Positions 11,601 through 24,011 are shown, numbered from the stretch's first letter. The stretch: 64,000 bases of DNA from Dimargaris cristalligena (GCA_027576995.1 JANBQC010000014.1:62001-126000), one strand, 5' to 3'. Notes: generated by a model not told the origin, from the letters alone. Program-made: numbers and translations.

Positions 11601-11663
11601 CTGAACCCTATTTACGCATGGCCAGATTCGGAAGATGAAAGCGACGACGAAGAGTGGGATTAA
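8616..11663 (+). CDS. LAS17: WASP/Las17-type Arp2/3 activator with CRIB motif
   Basis: Exons: 8616-8687, 9037-9273, 9457-11174 (with an assembly gap), 11344-11476 and 11626-11663. WASP proteins activate Arp2/3 to nucleate branched actin at endocytic sites. The WH1 domain spans about residues 10-125 (RALPSNQNKILTATVARLF, RGVIWEQELYDGFDY). ISAPSDFKHVGHVGWD at about residues 175-190 is a clear CRIB/GTPase-binding motif. A very long polyproline region follows, for SH3 and profilin binding. After the gap come GRSALLASIANFSKNNLRK (WH2-type actin-binding helix), a central helix (NLANALANILKKQ) and an acidic end with Trp, SEDESDDEEWD. Splice phases agree at every junction. Reading frame changes across the ten-N gap, so the protein is incomplete there: about 580 residues before it and 147 after. 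Confidence 0.93.
10888..10897. other. Assembly gap (ten N) inside WASP exon 3
   Basis: Ten N bases sit in the most repetitive CCN-rich polyproline stretch. The coding frame before it (set by 9457) and after it (codons from 10899, set by the WH2 region) differ, so ten is a placeholder rather than a measured size. The flanking 40 bases may also contain errors. Confidence 0.95.
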
Positions 11664-12834
11664 TCCAATTATCCAACGAACTAGGCCCTTTAATTATATT
11701 ATATTGATGACAGCCGCTATTCTATTATATATCCCCTATTCCTACTAATTATTATATGGCAGTGGTTCGCCCCTTTTGGGTTTTGATTGTGTGGTGATTC
11801 TGTAAGACATTTTTAATTCAAATACACATTGATTAAATCGAGATTTGATCTGTCCTCTTTTTTCATTACCTTATTAACGCCATTTTGTTATCCGCGCACC
11901 ATTCTCGTATTGGCTGAGTACTTGTATCTATTTATATTGGCTATTCAATGACAAAGCAATACACCCCTATTAAATATATTGACCTATTGAGGTGATGTTG
12001 GTGTGGAAATGGAATTGTTGCAGCCTCATTTATAGTTATCCGGTTTATACTGCTTGACAAACTATTCAATAACGCAGGGAAATATATAGGACACGCCCAT
12101 CTCAATCCTACAGTGAATCTGTTTGATTATTTATACCATTTAATAGCCTGTATATCCCTGTACCCCCCCTCCTCAATACATAATGGCAACATCCATGAAC
12201 CTTCTCAAATGCACTATTGTTATCGGACTATTTTAATGGGCCTGGACATTACTGGGTTTCAACAAACTCGCTCAGCTAAGTGAAGGGATGGTAAACTAAG
12301 ATAAACTTGCTCACACTTCGGCCATTTACTTAATCCAGACTGTCAACCCAGTGCCACTGAGGGAATAGAGGGCCTGGCTTTATTACATGCATTGTCTAAT
12401 ACTCGAGCCCGCCAATCCTTCGCCAACTGATGGGAATTGAGGCCCCTTCCCTTCCCATACCCTACCATAGGAAATTAATTTGGTCCGACTGTATGGGGGA
12501 GGTTGGGCGAATATGAAATGCCACGGACTAAGCCGATGCCCATACCCCACGTACATGGCACTTCAGGCTACTCGTGTGAAGGATCCCTTTTTCATAGTGT
12601 TTGGAGGGGGGGGCAGTATTTGGGTATGCCCCCAACTGCCGCTTCGTTTCCCCTTCACTGGTCTGTCCAACTTGCTCTCTCACTTATCACTTGAGCTACT
12701 TTACTTTCACTTTTTATCTAGTGTGACTATTATTTTGTTATATATACAAAACCCCCCTTATAAGGTTCACAGTCATATTGATACGTCACCTACCCCGTAT
12801 TCCGCGGAGTTTTTCTAAGTGTGGTTTCTATTAG
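11664..12834. other. Intergenic between WASP and first MOSC gene
   Basis: This is AT-richer sequence, the WASP 3' flank. No gene is recognised. Any 5' exon of the first MOSC gene should lie near the right end, before the acceptor at 12833-12834, but I could not identify it. The open frame at 12480-12818 is not protein-like. Confidence 0.45.
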
Positions 12835-14564
12835 GGTAAGCCAACTCTACCTCTACCCCGTCAAGTCATGCGCCGGTATCCCGGTTAGCCGTGCCACTGT
12901 CACCGAAAGTAAGTCCGCCGGTGTGTTTGCTTTTAGCCTTGAGAGAGAGAGAGAGAGAGTCCCGTATGGATATTGATAAAACTAATAGAGGTCATATGGA
13001 TAGTATATCTCAGAGATATTCGAGGCCATCGATTTACATGGCGAATGTTACCATGAAGGAACCTGTTGATGAAATTCGGGCTCATATGAACCCTTTAGAG
13101 AAGAACCCTGAAGTGGCCAGGGTCTTTATGCAATACTCAGACTTAGTCGGCACCGATAATTCAGCTCTTCTGGGCCAACCCTCGTATATTTTGCGTAAAT
13201 CTCACCTCCAATTATCATGAACTTTTCGGCTAATATTACCGCTTGCCTGGTCTTTGTTGGTGCTTTGCCCAAAACCCATACTCGTATCACTACCGTAGCC
13301 GGGTTTCAGTACGATCGTCAGTGGATGGTTACGGACAAGGATTACAAGTTCCTGACGCAGCGCCAATTGGGACGGTTGGTACTTATCCAGCCTACCCTTT
13401 CAATGACATCTGCGGCCCCTAATGACTCAAGAGTTCCCGACTCCACTGGCCCAAAGGCTATGGAAGGCGCCCGGTTTATTATATCGGCAGGGACTGGGCC
13501 GGGTGGCAATAGCGACTCGGGCTCGCCCTCTCTCCCAACGACAGTGTCGATTCCGCTACACCCCTCCCCCGGCCACCTAGCAGGTCTGTCCCTGGTGCAT
13601 GCCGACGTGTGGGGAGACCTTGTACCGGCTTACGATGAAGGCAACGAAGTAGCCCGGTGGCTCTCTACTTTCCTGGAACGGCCAGTACGTCTGGTGCGCT
13701 ATGCCGTGGAGCAAGGTCAAAGGCGGATGATTATTTGTCCGCCGTCCCAAGCCGAAGTCCAACGGGCGGTTCAGGTGGCTGCGGCCTCCGAGGGGGACCC
13801 TCCCCATTTATCAATGAAGGTCCCTCCTCCTCCTCCGCCGCCTCAGTGGCCGGGCCGGATTAGTCTGACCGATGAAGCCCCCTTTTTACTAGCATCGGAG
13901 GCCTCCCTAGCCAACTTGAACCAACGGCTCCCCGTACCTGTAGATATCCGGACCTTTCGCCCCAGTATTCTAGTAGGCCCCGGGGCCTCCCCGCCGGAAG
14001 ACCCTAAGCACAGCCCCGTAGCCGGGATGCCGCCTTTTATCGAGGAAACGTGGCGGCAGATTACTATTTCCCCCGACTCTTCCTCATCCTCATCTACATC
14101 CCCGCCTTCTGAGCACCAGCGGCGGGTAGCTGCTGCCGGGCCGGAGCAACACGGGCCCACCACCCCGCTACTGGTCACGTCCCGCTGCAGTCGCTGCGTG
14201 TTAACTAATACGGATCCTGATACGGGTGTGGCAAGGCCTACTCACCAGCCGCTGAGAACCCTGGCGAGCTACCGACGGGTAGACCCCGGTGACAAATACC
14301 GGGGATGCTTCGGTATGAACTGTGTTCCGATCCGCGTTGGTAAGTGGCTCTATAAAAGACTGATTCATGTAGGGTTTATCGCAATGTTTATATAGCCGCG
14401 CTCATGACTCACGGCTAACTTAAGTTTATATACTTATTCCTCCTCCATTACCATTCCGGCATCCAAAAATGGCACTTTTAATATCCTTAGGCCAGGTTAT
14501 TTCCGTAGGGGATATCGTATCTGTCCAAACCACTGGGGAACACCGTCGTGTAGAGATTGTTTAA
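12835..14564 (+). CDS. MOSC-domain protein, mARC-like, tandem copy 1 (5' end unresolved)
   Basis: Exons: <12835-12908, 13299-14339 and 14491-14564. The first exon reads VSQLYLYPVKSCAGIPVS, the start of a MOSC N-terminal barrel. Exon 2 continues TGFQYDRQWMVTDKDYKF, and the MOSC core is EASLANLNQRLPVPVDIRTFRP. SRCSRCVLTNTDPDTG carries the cysteine that binds molybdenum cofactor in mARC enzymes, and the end is GQVISVGDIVSVQTTGEH. Family members reduce N-hydroxylated substrates with cytochrome b5 and its reductase as electron donors, usually at the mitochondrial outer membrane. No ATG is in frame before the first exon. Either an upstream coding exon was missed or the copy has lost its 5' end. Intron 1 (390 nt) contains an open frame. 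The next gene is its closest relative. Confidence 0.85.
12966..13220 (+). other. Open frame inside intron 1 of MOSC copy 1
   Basis: From the ATG at 12966 an 84-codon frame runs to a TGA at 13218-13220, entirely inside the intron. Its composition is fairly protein-like (YMANVTMKEPVDEIRAHM, EVARVFMQYSDLVG), and I recognise no family. It may be chance, an insertion remnant or a nested gene. Confidence 0.2.
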
Positions 14565-15396
14565 ACATGTCAACAATAGACACTCCTCCATCGCTCTAGC
14601 CCCCTATTTATCAGGACGAATTCATTTTTACGAGATATATATTTTAATAGTGCCTACATTTATTCGGCTAAACTGAGGGTATTCATATCAATAAAGTACT
14701 TGTAGACCAGGAAGTCAGCGACTTATTCAGAGCGGATTACAAGAATTCGACCGGTGATACTACTTGTCCCTTACGACAGCGGTTGTGCAAAGTTTTCATA
14801 CCCCCATGGAGGCGAGGCTAAACATTGACCCGCCATAGACCATTGTTTCATGCGGCTTAAATTCCCAGCGACCAAAGCAGAAAATCGGCCAAGATTGGAA
14901 CCCGCCAGGACTATATATCGGACCGACCATTTAAATAACTGCAGATATTATAATGTCTCGCTTTCAAATGACTCACAGCTCGTCATAATATTCGTTTAAT
15001 AGTCCTTACTCATAGTGCTAACCCCCACATGAGTTTAAAACGACCGTTCTTCAATTAATAATATAATGGGCAAGCCTGAAAACCTCCGCTAGAAAACGAA
15101 TGGATGAGGTGATTCTTGTCTCTCCGGGACTTTGCGTACCCCAGGAATTTGTTCCCGTCCCGCTGTAGTCAAAGACGGCAACGTGGGAATGAAACAGGGA
15201 TTGTGTGGAGAGAAGTACAAGTCAGGCGACTCCGTGATTTGAGGACACCTATAAAATAACCCCATATTTGCTCCTTCTCTATTCAACAAGACGCTATATT
15301 GCCTACTTTCTCGACCATACTACTATTTAAACCGCTTTTTCCGCCGGATACTTACAGCTCAATTATTTAACACTTTACATTTTGCATCCTATTACT
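14565..15396. other. Intergenic between tandem MOSC genes
   Basis: About 830 bases of AT-rich sequence with no supported gene. It presumably holds the terminator of copy 1 and the promoter of copy 2. Confidence 0.5.
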
Positions 15397-17135
15397 ATGG
15401 CCACCATCCAAATTAGTCGACTTTTCCTCTACCCGATCAAATCGTGCGCCGGCCTACCGGTGTCTCAGGCCACTCTCATTGAAAGTAAGTCGCTGCCGCC
15501 GTAGTTCTATATTTCGCAATATGTTTTTTTAAATGCATTATGGTATGAGGAGAACGAGCCGTGTTCAATGGATGGTGAATAAGTACGTTTTATCTCAAAT
15601 ATGCCCCATAGAAAAATAGCGGCATCCGCCAGTCAATTAGGCCTTAACCCCGCCCTCACACTTTCCTATATCCCGACTTCGTTTACCCATATGTGTTCCA
15701 TACTCTCACCCTCCACTCCATAAAAACCCTAATGAAACCAGCCGGCTTCCAATACGACCGCCTATGGATGGTCACCGACGAAAAGTACAAGTTTGTGACC
15801 CAAATTAAGGAAGGGCGCTTAGCGTTAGTCACGCCTAAAATCATCGGTATCCCCGCGCTGCAATGCGGTCTCCATTTGGAGGGAACTGTTGGTATGGAGG
15901 AGCTCGAGAGTGGAGATACCACCACCCCCCAACTTATCCTCACCATTCCGGCTACTCCAACCACGGATGAAGCCCCGGAAGCGACATCGCTGACCACTCC
16001 CGCTACTACTACCACTACTACAACCTCATCCATGATACTGCCTCTACACCCAACTGAGGTGGAATTAGCGGGATTGAAGAAGGTCCAAGTCCACGTATGG
16101 GGCGACGATACCCCCGCCTACGATGAGGGGGATGAAGTGGCGGACTGGTTATCCACTTTTTTAGGTCGCCGAGTCCGCCTGGTGCGCTATATCCTTGACC
16201 AGGGTAAGCGAGCGACCAAGACATGTCCACCCACGGCCGAGCAGGTACAACAAGCCCTAGCAAGTCCTGAGGATGATAATGATAGCGGTAGTAGCAACCG
16301 TGACCCCGCTGCTACGACACTTCCACCCAGGCCAGTGGGCGGCTGGCGTAGTATTTTCTCGTATTTCGCACCCAGTAGCGCATCCCACTCTACGACGACA
16401 CCTCCTCCCCCGCAATGGCCCGGGCGAGTGATGTTCAGCAATGACTCGCCGATTCTGTTGGCGTCCGAAGCATCGCTGGTGGATGTGAATCAACACCTGC
16501 CGACGCCGATTGATATCCGGCGCTTTCGGCCTAATATTATGGTCGATGGTATTGCACCCTTTGAGGAAGATACTTGGCACCGCATTTCGATTAAGGCGGG
16601 CGCACTGGCGAGAAAGATTACCCCACCCATTTCGAGTAGCGAAGAAAAAATAACCGTCGATGCGGATACGAATGCGAGTACGTCTGCTCCATCGGCAGTC
16701 ACTCTGATGGTGACTTCGCGCTGCACCCGCTGCCCCATGACCAATAATAACCCCGATACGGGAATTGCCAGTTTGGAACACCAACCGTTGAAGACTTTGG
16801 TGAATTACCGACGGGTGGACCCTGGTGATAAATACCGAGGCTGTTTCGGTATGAACTGCGTCCCCGTTCGCACAGGTAAGTACTGCTCTTGATTGCTTTG
16901 CCCCTTTGATGGATATATATATATGTATACGTATCTATAGAGACCGGCCTGGAGAGTTCAGCCGACCAATTCACACATTTAAATCAAAACCCTCACGACA
17001 TTTCCATTTGATTATTATATTATGCATCTCTGGATAACTATCTAATGACTAGGCCAAGTTATTACAGTCGGTGACCTTGTTACTGTCCATGCTACTGGGG
17101 AACACTGTCGAGTAGTTGTTGGCAAATTTGAGTGA
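15397..17135 (+). CDS. MOSC-domain protein, mARC-like, tandem copy 2
   Basis: Exons 15397-15484, 15742-16875 and 17053-17135 give 434 residues. The ATG is followed at once by ATIQISRLFLYPIKSCAG, the first strands of the MOSC N-terminal domain, so there is no long targeting extension. TGFQYDRLWMVTDEKYKF, ASLVDVNQHLPTPIDIRRF and SRCTRCPMTNNNPDTG follow. The last includes the cysteine expected to bind molybdenum cofactor. GDKYRGCFGMNCVPVRTG leads into a last exon with GQVITVGDLVTVHATG. Intron positions and phases match copy 1 exactly, showing tandem duplication. Ser/Thr-rich and Asp-rich inserts (residues about 120-145 and 215-260) differ between copies. The expected role is amidoxime reduction; the substrate is unknown. 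Confidence 0.92.
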
Positions 17136-17557
17136 TCCAGCCATGCTGAACCATGCCCCCAATACTCTACGCCTTTCTTCGCCCACCCCCCTACAAATTC
17201 GCCTTTTAGTATCTCATATGACTATACTGACGTGCCGGAAAGACAAATTACATTATGTGTATTCTTGGGATTTCTATAAAAGCATGGTATTGAAACTCGG
17301 GCAAAATAACTATAAAAAAAATTAACCGATGATGGCACTTCCTGTAAAGTGGGGGAATAGTGAAACTGAAGTGAAGTGAAGTATATGTATATAAAGAATA
17401 AGCCTACAGACGCAAGTTGCGATTACTTAAAGGGTGAAGGATGGCACTAAAAAGGAAAGTTCACAGGCTAAAATAATAATTAGAAAATAAATAAAGATTT
17501 AATAAAAAAACAGGAATGTGATTTTATTCGAGAATGAACGGTGATGTGCAAGAGGGA
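17136..17557. other. Convergent spacer between MOSC copy 2 and Sds3
   Basis: AT-rich 3' flanks of two convergent genes. No gene is supported. Confidence 0.5.
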
Positions 17558-17689
17558 CTACCGCTTAGACTTAGATCCCTGTTTCCTAGCCTGAGGGGTC
17601 GCTGATGCTGGCTGCTGGAACCGAATCCGTATATAAAGAATCACGTGATTACAAGTGATTGTGGGGTAGGTTGTCAAATGCGGGATAGA

Positions 17690-17727
<38 letters not shown>

Positions 17728-19727
17728 GGTTGGTTAGTTAGTTAGTTTAAACCTCGGCTGTATTGAGAATTACCCATTAATGATCGGCATAATCCCAATA
17801 TGAGAATACCACATGAAGATTATCGAAAGTGGACTAGGCCCATCTAAGATCGGGGATACTAAGTGCAACGTACCTTTTTCATTAAGGAGAGATCCTCCTG
17901 GGCATCTTCTTCAGTAACCGCATAACTAAGAGTAACGGAAACCTGGCGCTTCTTTTTGGAGGTTTTCTGGTCCGTTGGTTCTGGCCCCCGCTTACGAAGA
18001 TTTCGCTTCGAATTCGATCGTGGACCGGCATCCCCCGGAAAGTCTGGTTTAAAGAATTTTCCAATCATAAGATAGTGCGCAGAGGACATACGTAAGTCAA
18101 AGGGAAAAGGGTAATCAAATATTGGTGAAGTATATGGGACCACCAATCATATTATTGCGGCGATGGTCATTTCGCCAGAATGGGGGATTTTTTTAAAAAA
18201 AAGGGAGGCGTTGGCATAGTAATGATGGAAGGGATGAAAATGTACCTTGGTTAATATCTAGAATGTCGCGGTCTTCTTTAAGGCGCTTGAGCCGGTCTTC
18301 GATGCTGTTTCGAAGGCGTTCGCGGAGCTCTTCTTTCTCGGCCTGGAAAAGATACAGTGGTTGAGTAGGATTTGGATATAAAAGTTAGCTCAGTATAAAC
18401 TTGACAGACAAGGGTGGACCCTTGGAAAATAACCGAGCAGACGCGGGACCAGCGATGAATGATTTGTATCTAATAAATTAAAATAAGGGTATGGTGTGTA
18501 CTACTGAACCGACAAAGGTCGCCGTCGAGCCTGGATAACTTACATTATACTCTTCTTCAAGCCGGACGATTTCATCTTTGTAGAGCTTGTAAGCACCCCC
18601 GAGCTGATAGTTGCAAAGGAGCTCCGCCTTGGTCAGTGCAGCATCCCGGATACTACGTAAAACCTTGACCTTGTCCAGGTAGGTGGGATGGGTGCCTGGG
18701 TTGGATAAGAATAAGGAGAATAGTAATAAATACAGCCCAATGGAGGGATTAGTGGTTTGCTCACGCATTAAACTGAGGTATAGATGCCTCTCCAATGAAA
18801 GTATTTTCGCGCTATATCCAAGGAGGGTAAGTGGAATTAAGGGGGGAAGGAGCTAGCTGACCTCATTTGAATGAAGGGGCCCGCATGAATGCATGAATAC
18901 GGTGGCGACTATGGAGTGGAGGGAGATGTACATATGTGGGGGGGCGTAATAAGACTTACCGTCGCAGATTTCCTTGACACTCAGGTTGATTTCTTTGATT
19001 TTATCCTCGTATATTCTGTAGGTTGGTCAGACCCGAGTGGATACAATAGATACATTTACAAGGTGCACCATCAGTCTATAGGCCGGTTCACCATCCCATC
19101 TGGCTCCAACAGGCTAATGGCCGAGCAGCTGGACAAATGTGGGCTATGAAAAGGGCCGGCTGGTGACTTACCCTTGGCGGTTCGTGCAGAACTCCTGGTT
19201 GATGGCAACCAGCCGTTGCAGGATGGCATTTTTCTGACGACTGTCGACTACATCTACTGAAGGCGGTTATGTATATATATATATATATTGGTCAAATATA
19301 CATGAATCGCACGGTCCAGATATCGAGTGTGTAACACAGTCGTGAGTATAGCAGGAAGTGGGGGGGAGAGGGTGTTAGACTATGGGTGTTTAGTTGTTTG
19401 GGAAGTCGTAGGGGCCTAGGAACCCATGCCACTGAGTTGTGACGTAAAAGGGAGCGATGGGCCCGCCAGGACGTGTTTGCGACCTGAACTTAACAGGTGA
19501 GGTGTCGGGAAACAGCCAGGCCTGCTTATCCGCACTGGGGAGAGGAGGGGCTGCTATGTGGTCAACCGTAACAGGGGGGGGACTAGTACCCATCCCGACT
19601 AGTAGTGGTGGATAAGTGAGAGTAAGTGAGGGAGGAGGAGGACCTTACCGTAGGCCGACTTCTCGGGAGGATAATAGTAGTTGTCCTTTTCAACGGCTGG
19701 GGGAGGGCGGTAGGCGTAAGACTCCAT
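17558..19727 (-). CDS. SDS3: Sds3/BRMS1-family histone deacetylase complex subunit
   Basis: Minus-strand exons: 19649-19727, 19172-19256, 18960-19015, 18544-18695, 18246-18342, 17874-18043 and probably 17558-17614, giving 231 residues. Sds3 proteins scaffold the Rpd3L/Sin3 deacetylase complex in the nucleus. Diagnostic parts are GTHPTYLDKVKVLRSIRD, YQLGGAYKLYKDEIVRLEEE and AEKEELRERLRNSIEDRL, the coiled-coil core of the family, followed by a basic segment (NLRKRGPEPTDQKTSKKKR) likely to be a nuclear localisation signal. All phases agree. The last exon (ending KQGSKSKR) is the least certain; reading through the final donor instead would add VRCT and stop at 17859. The (TTAG)n repeat in the last intron blocks any in-frame extension. 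Confidence 0.86.
17690..17747. repeat. (TTAG)n tetranucleotide repeat
   Basis: About 14 copies of TTAG with two TTGG variants, inside the predicted last intron of the Sds3 gene. It is not a telomere repeat (TTAGGG). Confidence 0.9.
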
Positions 19728-20582
19728 GGCAGCGAAGGGGTGGGTGGTATAGAGCGAGAGAAATAGGCGAGAACGAGGGATGCGGTTGGGTTTAGAAGAG
19801 GGAGGAGGAGGAGTTGGAATGTGGTAAAATAGGGGAGAAAGGAAGGTTAGTTGAACCCACACCCCGCACGATTGGAAGAATAAAAGAACAGCCTATATTG
19901 AGGACAAGTAAGGATAAGTGAAGTGAGGTGGTGGCAAAAGAGTGTGGGTGTAGGTTAGGGGGTGGGGGGATGCTTATATCTCTTTCACCACTCATGTCAA
20001 TGAAAGAAGGAAGAAGCCCTTTCCTTCCCTTGTCCTATATTATCTTGCCTTTTGGAATGCAAATATGTGCTTGATAAGTAGAAACAACCCTCGACACTTC
20101 TTTAATGGCCTTTATAAAGCCCGCTGTTGTATTGACGAGTGTTTTTCACTCAACAATCTATGATAATAATGATGTATGTAGTAGTAGTAAACACAACTAT
20201 AATAGAATAGCAGCATAATAGGCCAACTATATCTTCTATATATGTCTCCCCGCTTGCCAATTTGGAACTTAACAACCGCCCGCCCACCCAAGTTCCACCG
20301 TCCGCCTACCGAATGGGAATTTAAATTACTTCGGCTAACAGCTGATTTCCCCACCTCGTCCCATCCCATTGGCTGTCTAACCCAAGCTAACCTGGCCAAA
20401 TATCTGGAAGAGAGAGAGAGAAAGGGCGCGATTTTTTTTTATATATTAGCCATTCTCAGGTACACCAGTCTCTGCCGCAAACGAACTAGCTGAATCCGCT
20501 GACTTGGCAGCCCAAAAGAATCCCTTCTAGTCTAGTGCCATTATCCACCTATACATTTACATCATTCACATACTCCCTTACC
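19728..20582. other. Divergent promoter region, Sds3 / Rrp46
   Basis: An 855-base spacer between divergent genes. Pyrimidine-rich segments face each start codon. No gene is supported. Confidence 0.5.
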
Positions 20583-22030
20583 ATGACCACCACCAGCATC
20601 CGCCCCGATGGCCGCCAAGCCGACCAAATCCGCCCCTTGGAAATAGTTCAGGGTCTGCTCCACCGCCCCGATGGTTCCGCCCAATTTGCCCTGGATAAGA
20701 CCTCCACCCTCGCCGCCGTCTATGGTCCCATGGAAATCAAGATTCGCGATGAAAAAGTCGATCGGGCCACCATTGAAGTGAACTACAAGCCCCTGACTGG
20801 CCAATCCGGTAAGTAGCCTTGACCTCTCTCCCCAGTCAAATATATATATATATATATATATAAAGCGGCCTGATACTGACCCGAGTATCGCTCATATAGG
20901 TGCACCTCCCTATATCCATGGTTCCGGTGGGTGACACGTGGTGGATTAGGTAACTACATCATCAACCCAACATACTAACGTATTATCTTAACTCGTGTAA
21001 TGGCTGCTGTATGTCGGGGGGGCTTAGGGGTTCGGGATCGCTGGGTCGAATTCAACGTTCGCCGGATCTTTGAAGGCGTCGTTCTGACCGCCCTTCACCC
21101 CAATACCCTCATTCGAATCGAACTACAGGAAAGTCGCGTCCACGGCTCGGTAAGTTTTATGGTTTTATAATTCCATCGATTTATATTTTCGACGGCGACC
21201 TTATTGACCTGTCCCTCCGTTGCAATAGCTAATAGATACACCTAGCCCGTCTCTTTAATGGGTCGACTGGCTCATCACCCCTAGGATATATAGCCTTACT
21301 AACTCGCCGGCATAATCCATTGGACCGTGTTTACTATACCCTTCTACTTATTAGGAGATTTCCGCAGCCTTCAATGCGGCTACGATGGCCCTCATGGACG
21401 CCGGCGTACCGATGCGTACCATAGTAGGCAGCGTGAGCTGTGCCATTGACGACCAGGGGACTCTCCTTCTGGATCCCACTGAACACGAAATTGAGGTAAG
21501 CCCACTTTCAATACAATCCAGTCCGAAACCCCTTCTTCCCATGCGTAGCCTGTTTAATGTCATCAAATCATAATCTACTTCCCATCAACGACTAAATCAT
21601 GTAATATTTTATAACTCTTTCGATTTCATTTTGTTTTGTGTGGTTTAACTCCCAGACTGCGACCTCTTTCCATATCTTCGCCTTCGACTCCGAAATGCAA
21701 GGCGCCCTCTTTAATGATTCGATAGGGAGCTTTACGCCAGAACAGGTAAGTTTGGATTAATAGCAGTTAGCGGCTGATCCGCAAAACTAGGTCACATCTA
21801 TATATTTACGTATACCATTAGTATGATATGGCCACTCGACTGATTTTACTTGGAAACTAACCGAGCCACAAATATACTCCGTATCCATATCCCTACTCAC
21901 TTTCCTACCGACCTAGTATAATGCCTGCCACGAAATTTGCCGGAAGAGTGTATCAAAAATATTCAGTTTCATGCGTACTGCTGTCGAGAAGAAACTGCTT
22001 ACCCAAGTGCAGCAGTTACAGAAGGAATAA
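20583..22030 (+). CDS. RRP46: Exosome ring subunit Rrp46 (EXOSC5)
   Basis: Exons 20583-20808, 21028-21149, 21355-21495, 21656-21745 and 21917-22030 give 230 residues, the normal length. Rrp46 is one of six RNase PH-like subunits forming the barrel of the RNA exosome, which feeds RNA to the Rrp44 and Rrp6 nucleases; the subunit itself is not thought to be catalytic in fungi. LLHRPDGSAQFALDKTSTLA, AAVYGPMEIKIRDEKVDRA, TLHP-type ALHPNTLIRIELQES, MALMDAGVPMRTIVGSVSCA and GTLLLDPTEHE match the family throughout. Another ATG at 20535 is in frame, but the one at 20583 begins just ahead of the conserved RPDGR segment. Confidence 0.95.
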
Positions 22031-22786
22031 ACGACCCATTCACATAGCTGCGACTATAAAGGCATCGCTGAGATGGGCATTTGGCTAACCCTAAGTCTAA
22101 TAGTGTTCACCAACCTCGCTTTTCCTTTTTTTTTTCAACGTTGTCTTTCAACTTAGTTTACAATCCAGCTATTTGAACAGATATGCGCCTGCCCACCTAT
22201 TTTTTTTATATATAAAATAATTATTGATGGTGATCCTTTCAACTCCCATAACAATATTGACTTTGGCCATCGATGGTTACATTGACCCACCTATATAAGA
22301 ATGGTATAGCAAAATGTTTTAAAAAAACCTGACTTTATTATGGATTCAACAGAAAGCGATAGTGGCGTGATAAGACGAACGTCGGACTTAATGTATGAAC
22401 AGATAAGCGATACTGCATATGTATATGGAGTGGAATATGTATAAATATATAATGGAACAGCTGTGTTGGGCTAATCAACAGACAAGTACAAACCAAACAA
22501 AAAAAAGACTTAGTAGACAAGATAAAAACGGTGCTAGAGGAAATAGGACTAGCAAAAGGGGGCTCTGCCAGGATTCAAAATAAAAAATCAATTTGATACC
22601 ACCAAATATTATACTGGGTGAAGCAAGCGGTAATAAATAGGCGAGAGCTTGAAAAAAAAAACAATAGCAACAAAGGAACGCGTAAACTAATATCAGTTCG
22701 GTGCAATTTGATGAAGGATGTAGAAGGAAGGGTCGAGTAACTCGGGACTCGGGATTTATCAATGGTACCGCGTCTAACGGAGGTGT
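22031..22786. other. Convergent spacer, Rrp46 / Tvp15-like
   Basis: AT-rich 3' flanks of two convergent genes with several homopolymer runs. No gene is supported. Confidence 0.5.
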
Positions 22787-23251
22787 TTAGACATAGGCGG
22801 CGGGTAAATCATAACGCGAGTCAATGGCGGGATAGCGCACGGTGGGATGGACGGGGGCGGGGGCATGGGGGTCACGCGCATACAGTTCGAAGCTCGTAAA
22901 ATGCATGATGCAGAAAAGCAGCCCAATGAGTCCTACTACACCACCCGAGATTAAGTGATAGAGTTCGGGGGCCAGGTTCAGGATACCCAAGAAGATGTAG
23001 AGCAGACCACGGCCGATAAACATAAACAGGAATTCGCACTTGCTCTGCAGGGCCCAGGGCCGGCTGATTTCGAGGGCCAGGATGAGGACGGTGAAAATGA
23101 GGAGGAGGATGCCCACAACGATGGGTTGGAAGCGGCCGGTGATTATGAAGATCACGCCGCCGACGGCTATCAGGACGGCGACAATGACATTGAGAATGCG
23201 GAAGAGCCAGCTGAGGCTGGTGTCATTCCCGACGTAGCCGTGGTTGGGCAT
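22787..23251 (-). CDS. TVP15: Tvp15-like / COPI-associated four-pass membrane protein
   Basis: A single exon of 154 residues. Four hydrophobic segments are clear: around LFRILNVIVAVLIAVGGVIF, IVVGILLLIFTVLILALE, FLFMFIGRGLLYIFLGIL and LISGGVVGLIGLLFCIM. FIGRGLLYIFLGIL matches the GRG(L/F) core of the COPI-associated family, which includes yeast Tvp15, a Golgi membrane protein found with the t-SNARE Tlg2. The C-terminal tail is short, Pro- and Tyr-rich and presumably cytosolic. The exact molecular role of the family is not settled. The start is the first ATG before HGYVGNDTSL. The gene is intronless. Confidence 0.82.
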   Translation of the reverse strand: MPNHGYVGNDTSLSWLFRILNVIVAVLIAVGGVIFIITGRFQPIVVGILLLIFTVLILALEISRPWALQSKCEFLFMFIGRGLLYIFLGILNLAPELYHLISGGVVGLIGLLFCIMHFTSFELYARDPHAPAPVHPTVRYPAIDSRYDLPAAYV

Positions 23252-23975
23252 GGTTTAAATATGGAGTACAATACAGGGAGGAGGGCGGTCCCAGAAAAGA
23301 TTGGAAGCGGCTTGGGACGGCGTCAAGCCGAGTTCGAGGCCCGGGTGAATACGAAAAACGGGGGAAAAGGGTAGGCTAAAGTACACAGGGAGAGGAGAGG
23401 ATAGTATGCCTCCGGAGTCGATAGAATAGAGTCGACAACGAAGTGGAACCCGAGAAACTAAACCGAGGCGACGGACGTTTGCAAAAATAATAAAGTTACC
23501 GAGTAAAGAGAAGGAAAGGAACGAAGACTAGAACTACGACAATACAGGCTGGATAAACTGATGGAGGGCAGGCGAGATAAAATGGAGAGAGGACTGAAGA
23601 AACAATAGACACATTCTCCGCCGCGCCCAGGGGGGGAGGGACTGAATAATATATATCGAGGTGGTAATATCAATAATATTGTCTATATGCGTCGCGACGC
23701 GCGCGCGCATACAGTCAGTATGTGACAGGCCAGGGTACAGGCGCATTCAACCATCGCTGGATCAACGACTAGCAACGGGGGGGGAGTGTCACGCATATAT
23801 TCATCTTCTTCACCCGGTGGATTGGCCTGTTTTATTATTATTATAGGCAGATTTCAAAGTCCGTTAGGGCAGGACAGGCCCAAACGGTGACATAATGCCT
23901 CGATCCTGATTGGCTGTGGTACGGTCCACTCTCAACGCGCCAAAATAAGCGGCGACTGCTTCCCATCCGCCCACA

Positions 23976-24011
<36 letters not shown>

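Noticed and set aside
17690..17747. TTAG repeats resembling telomere sequence
   Set aside because: The unit is four bases, not TTAGGG, and it sits inside an intron between intact genes.
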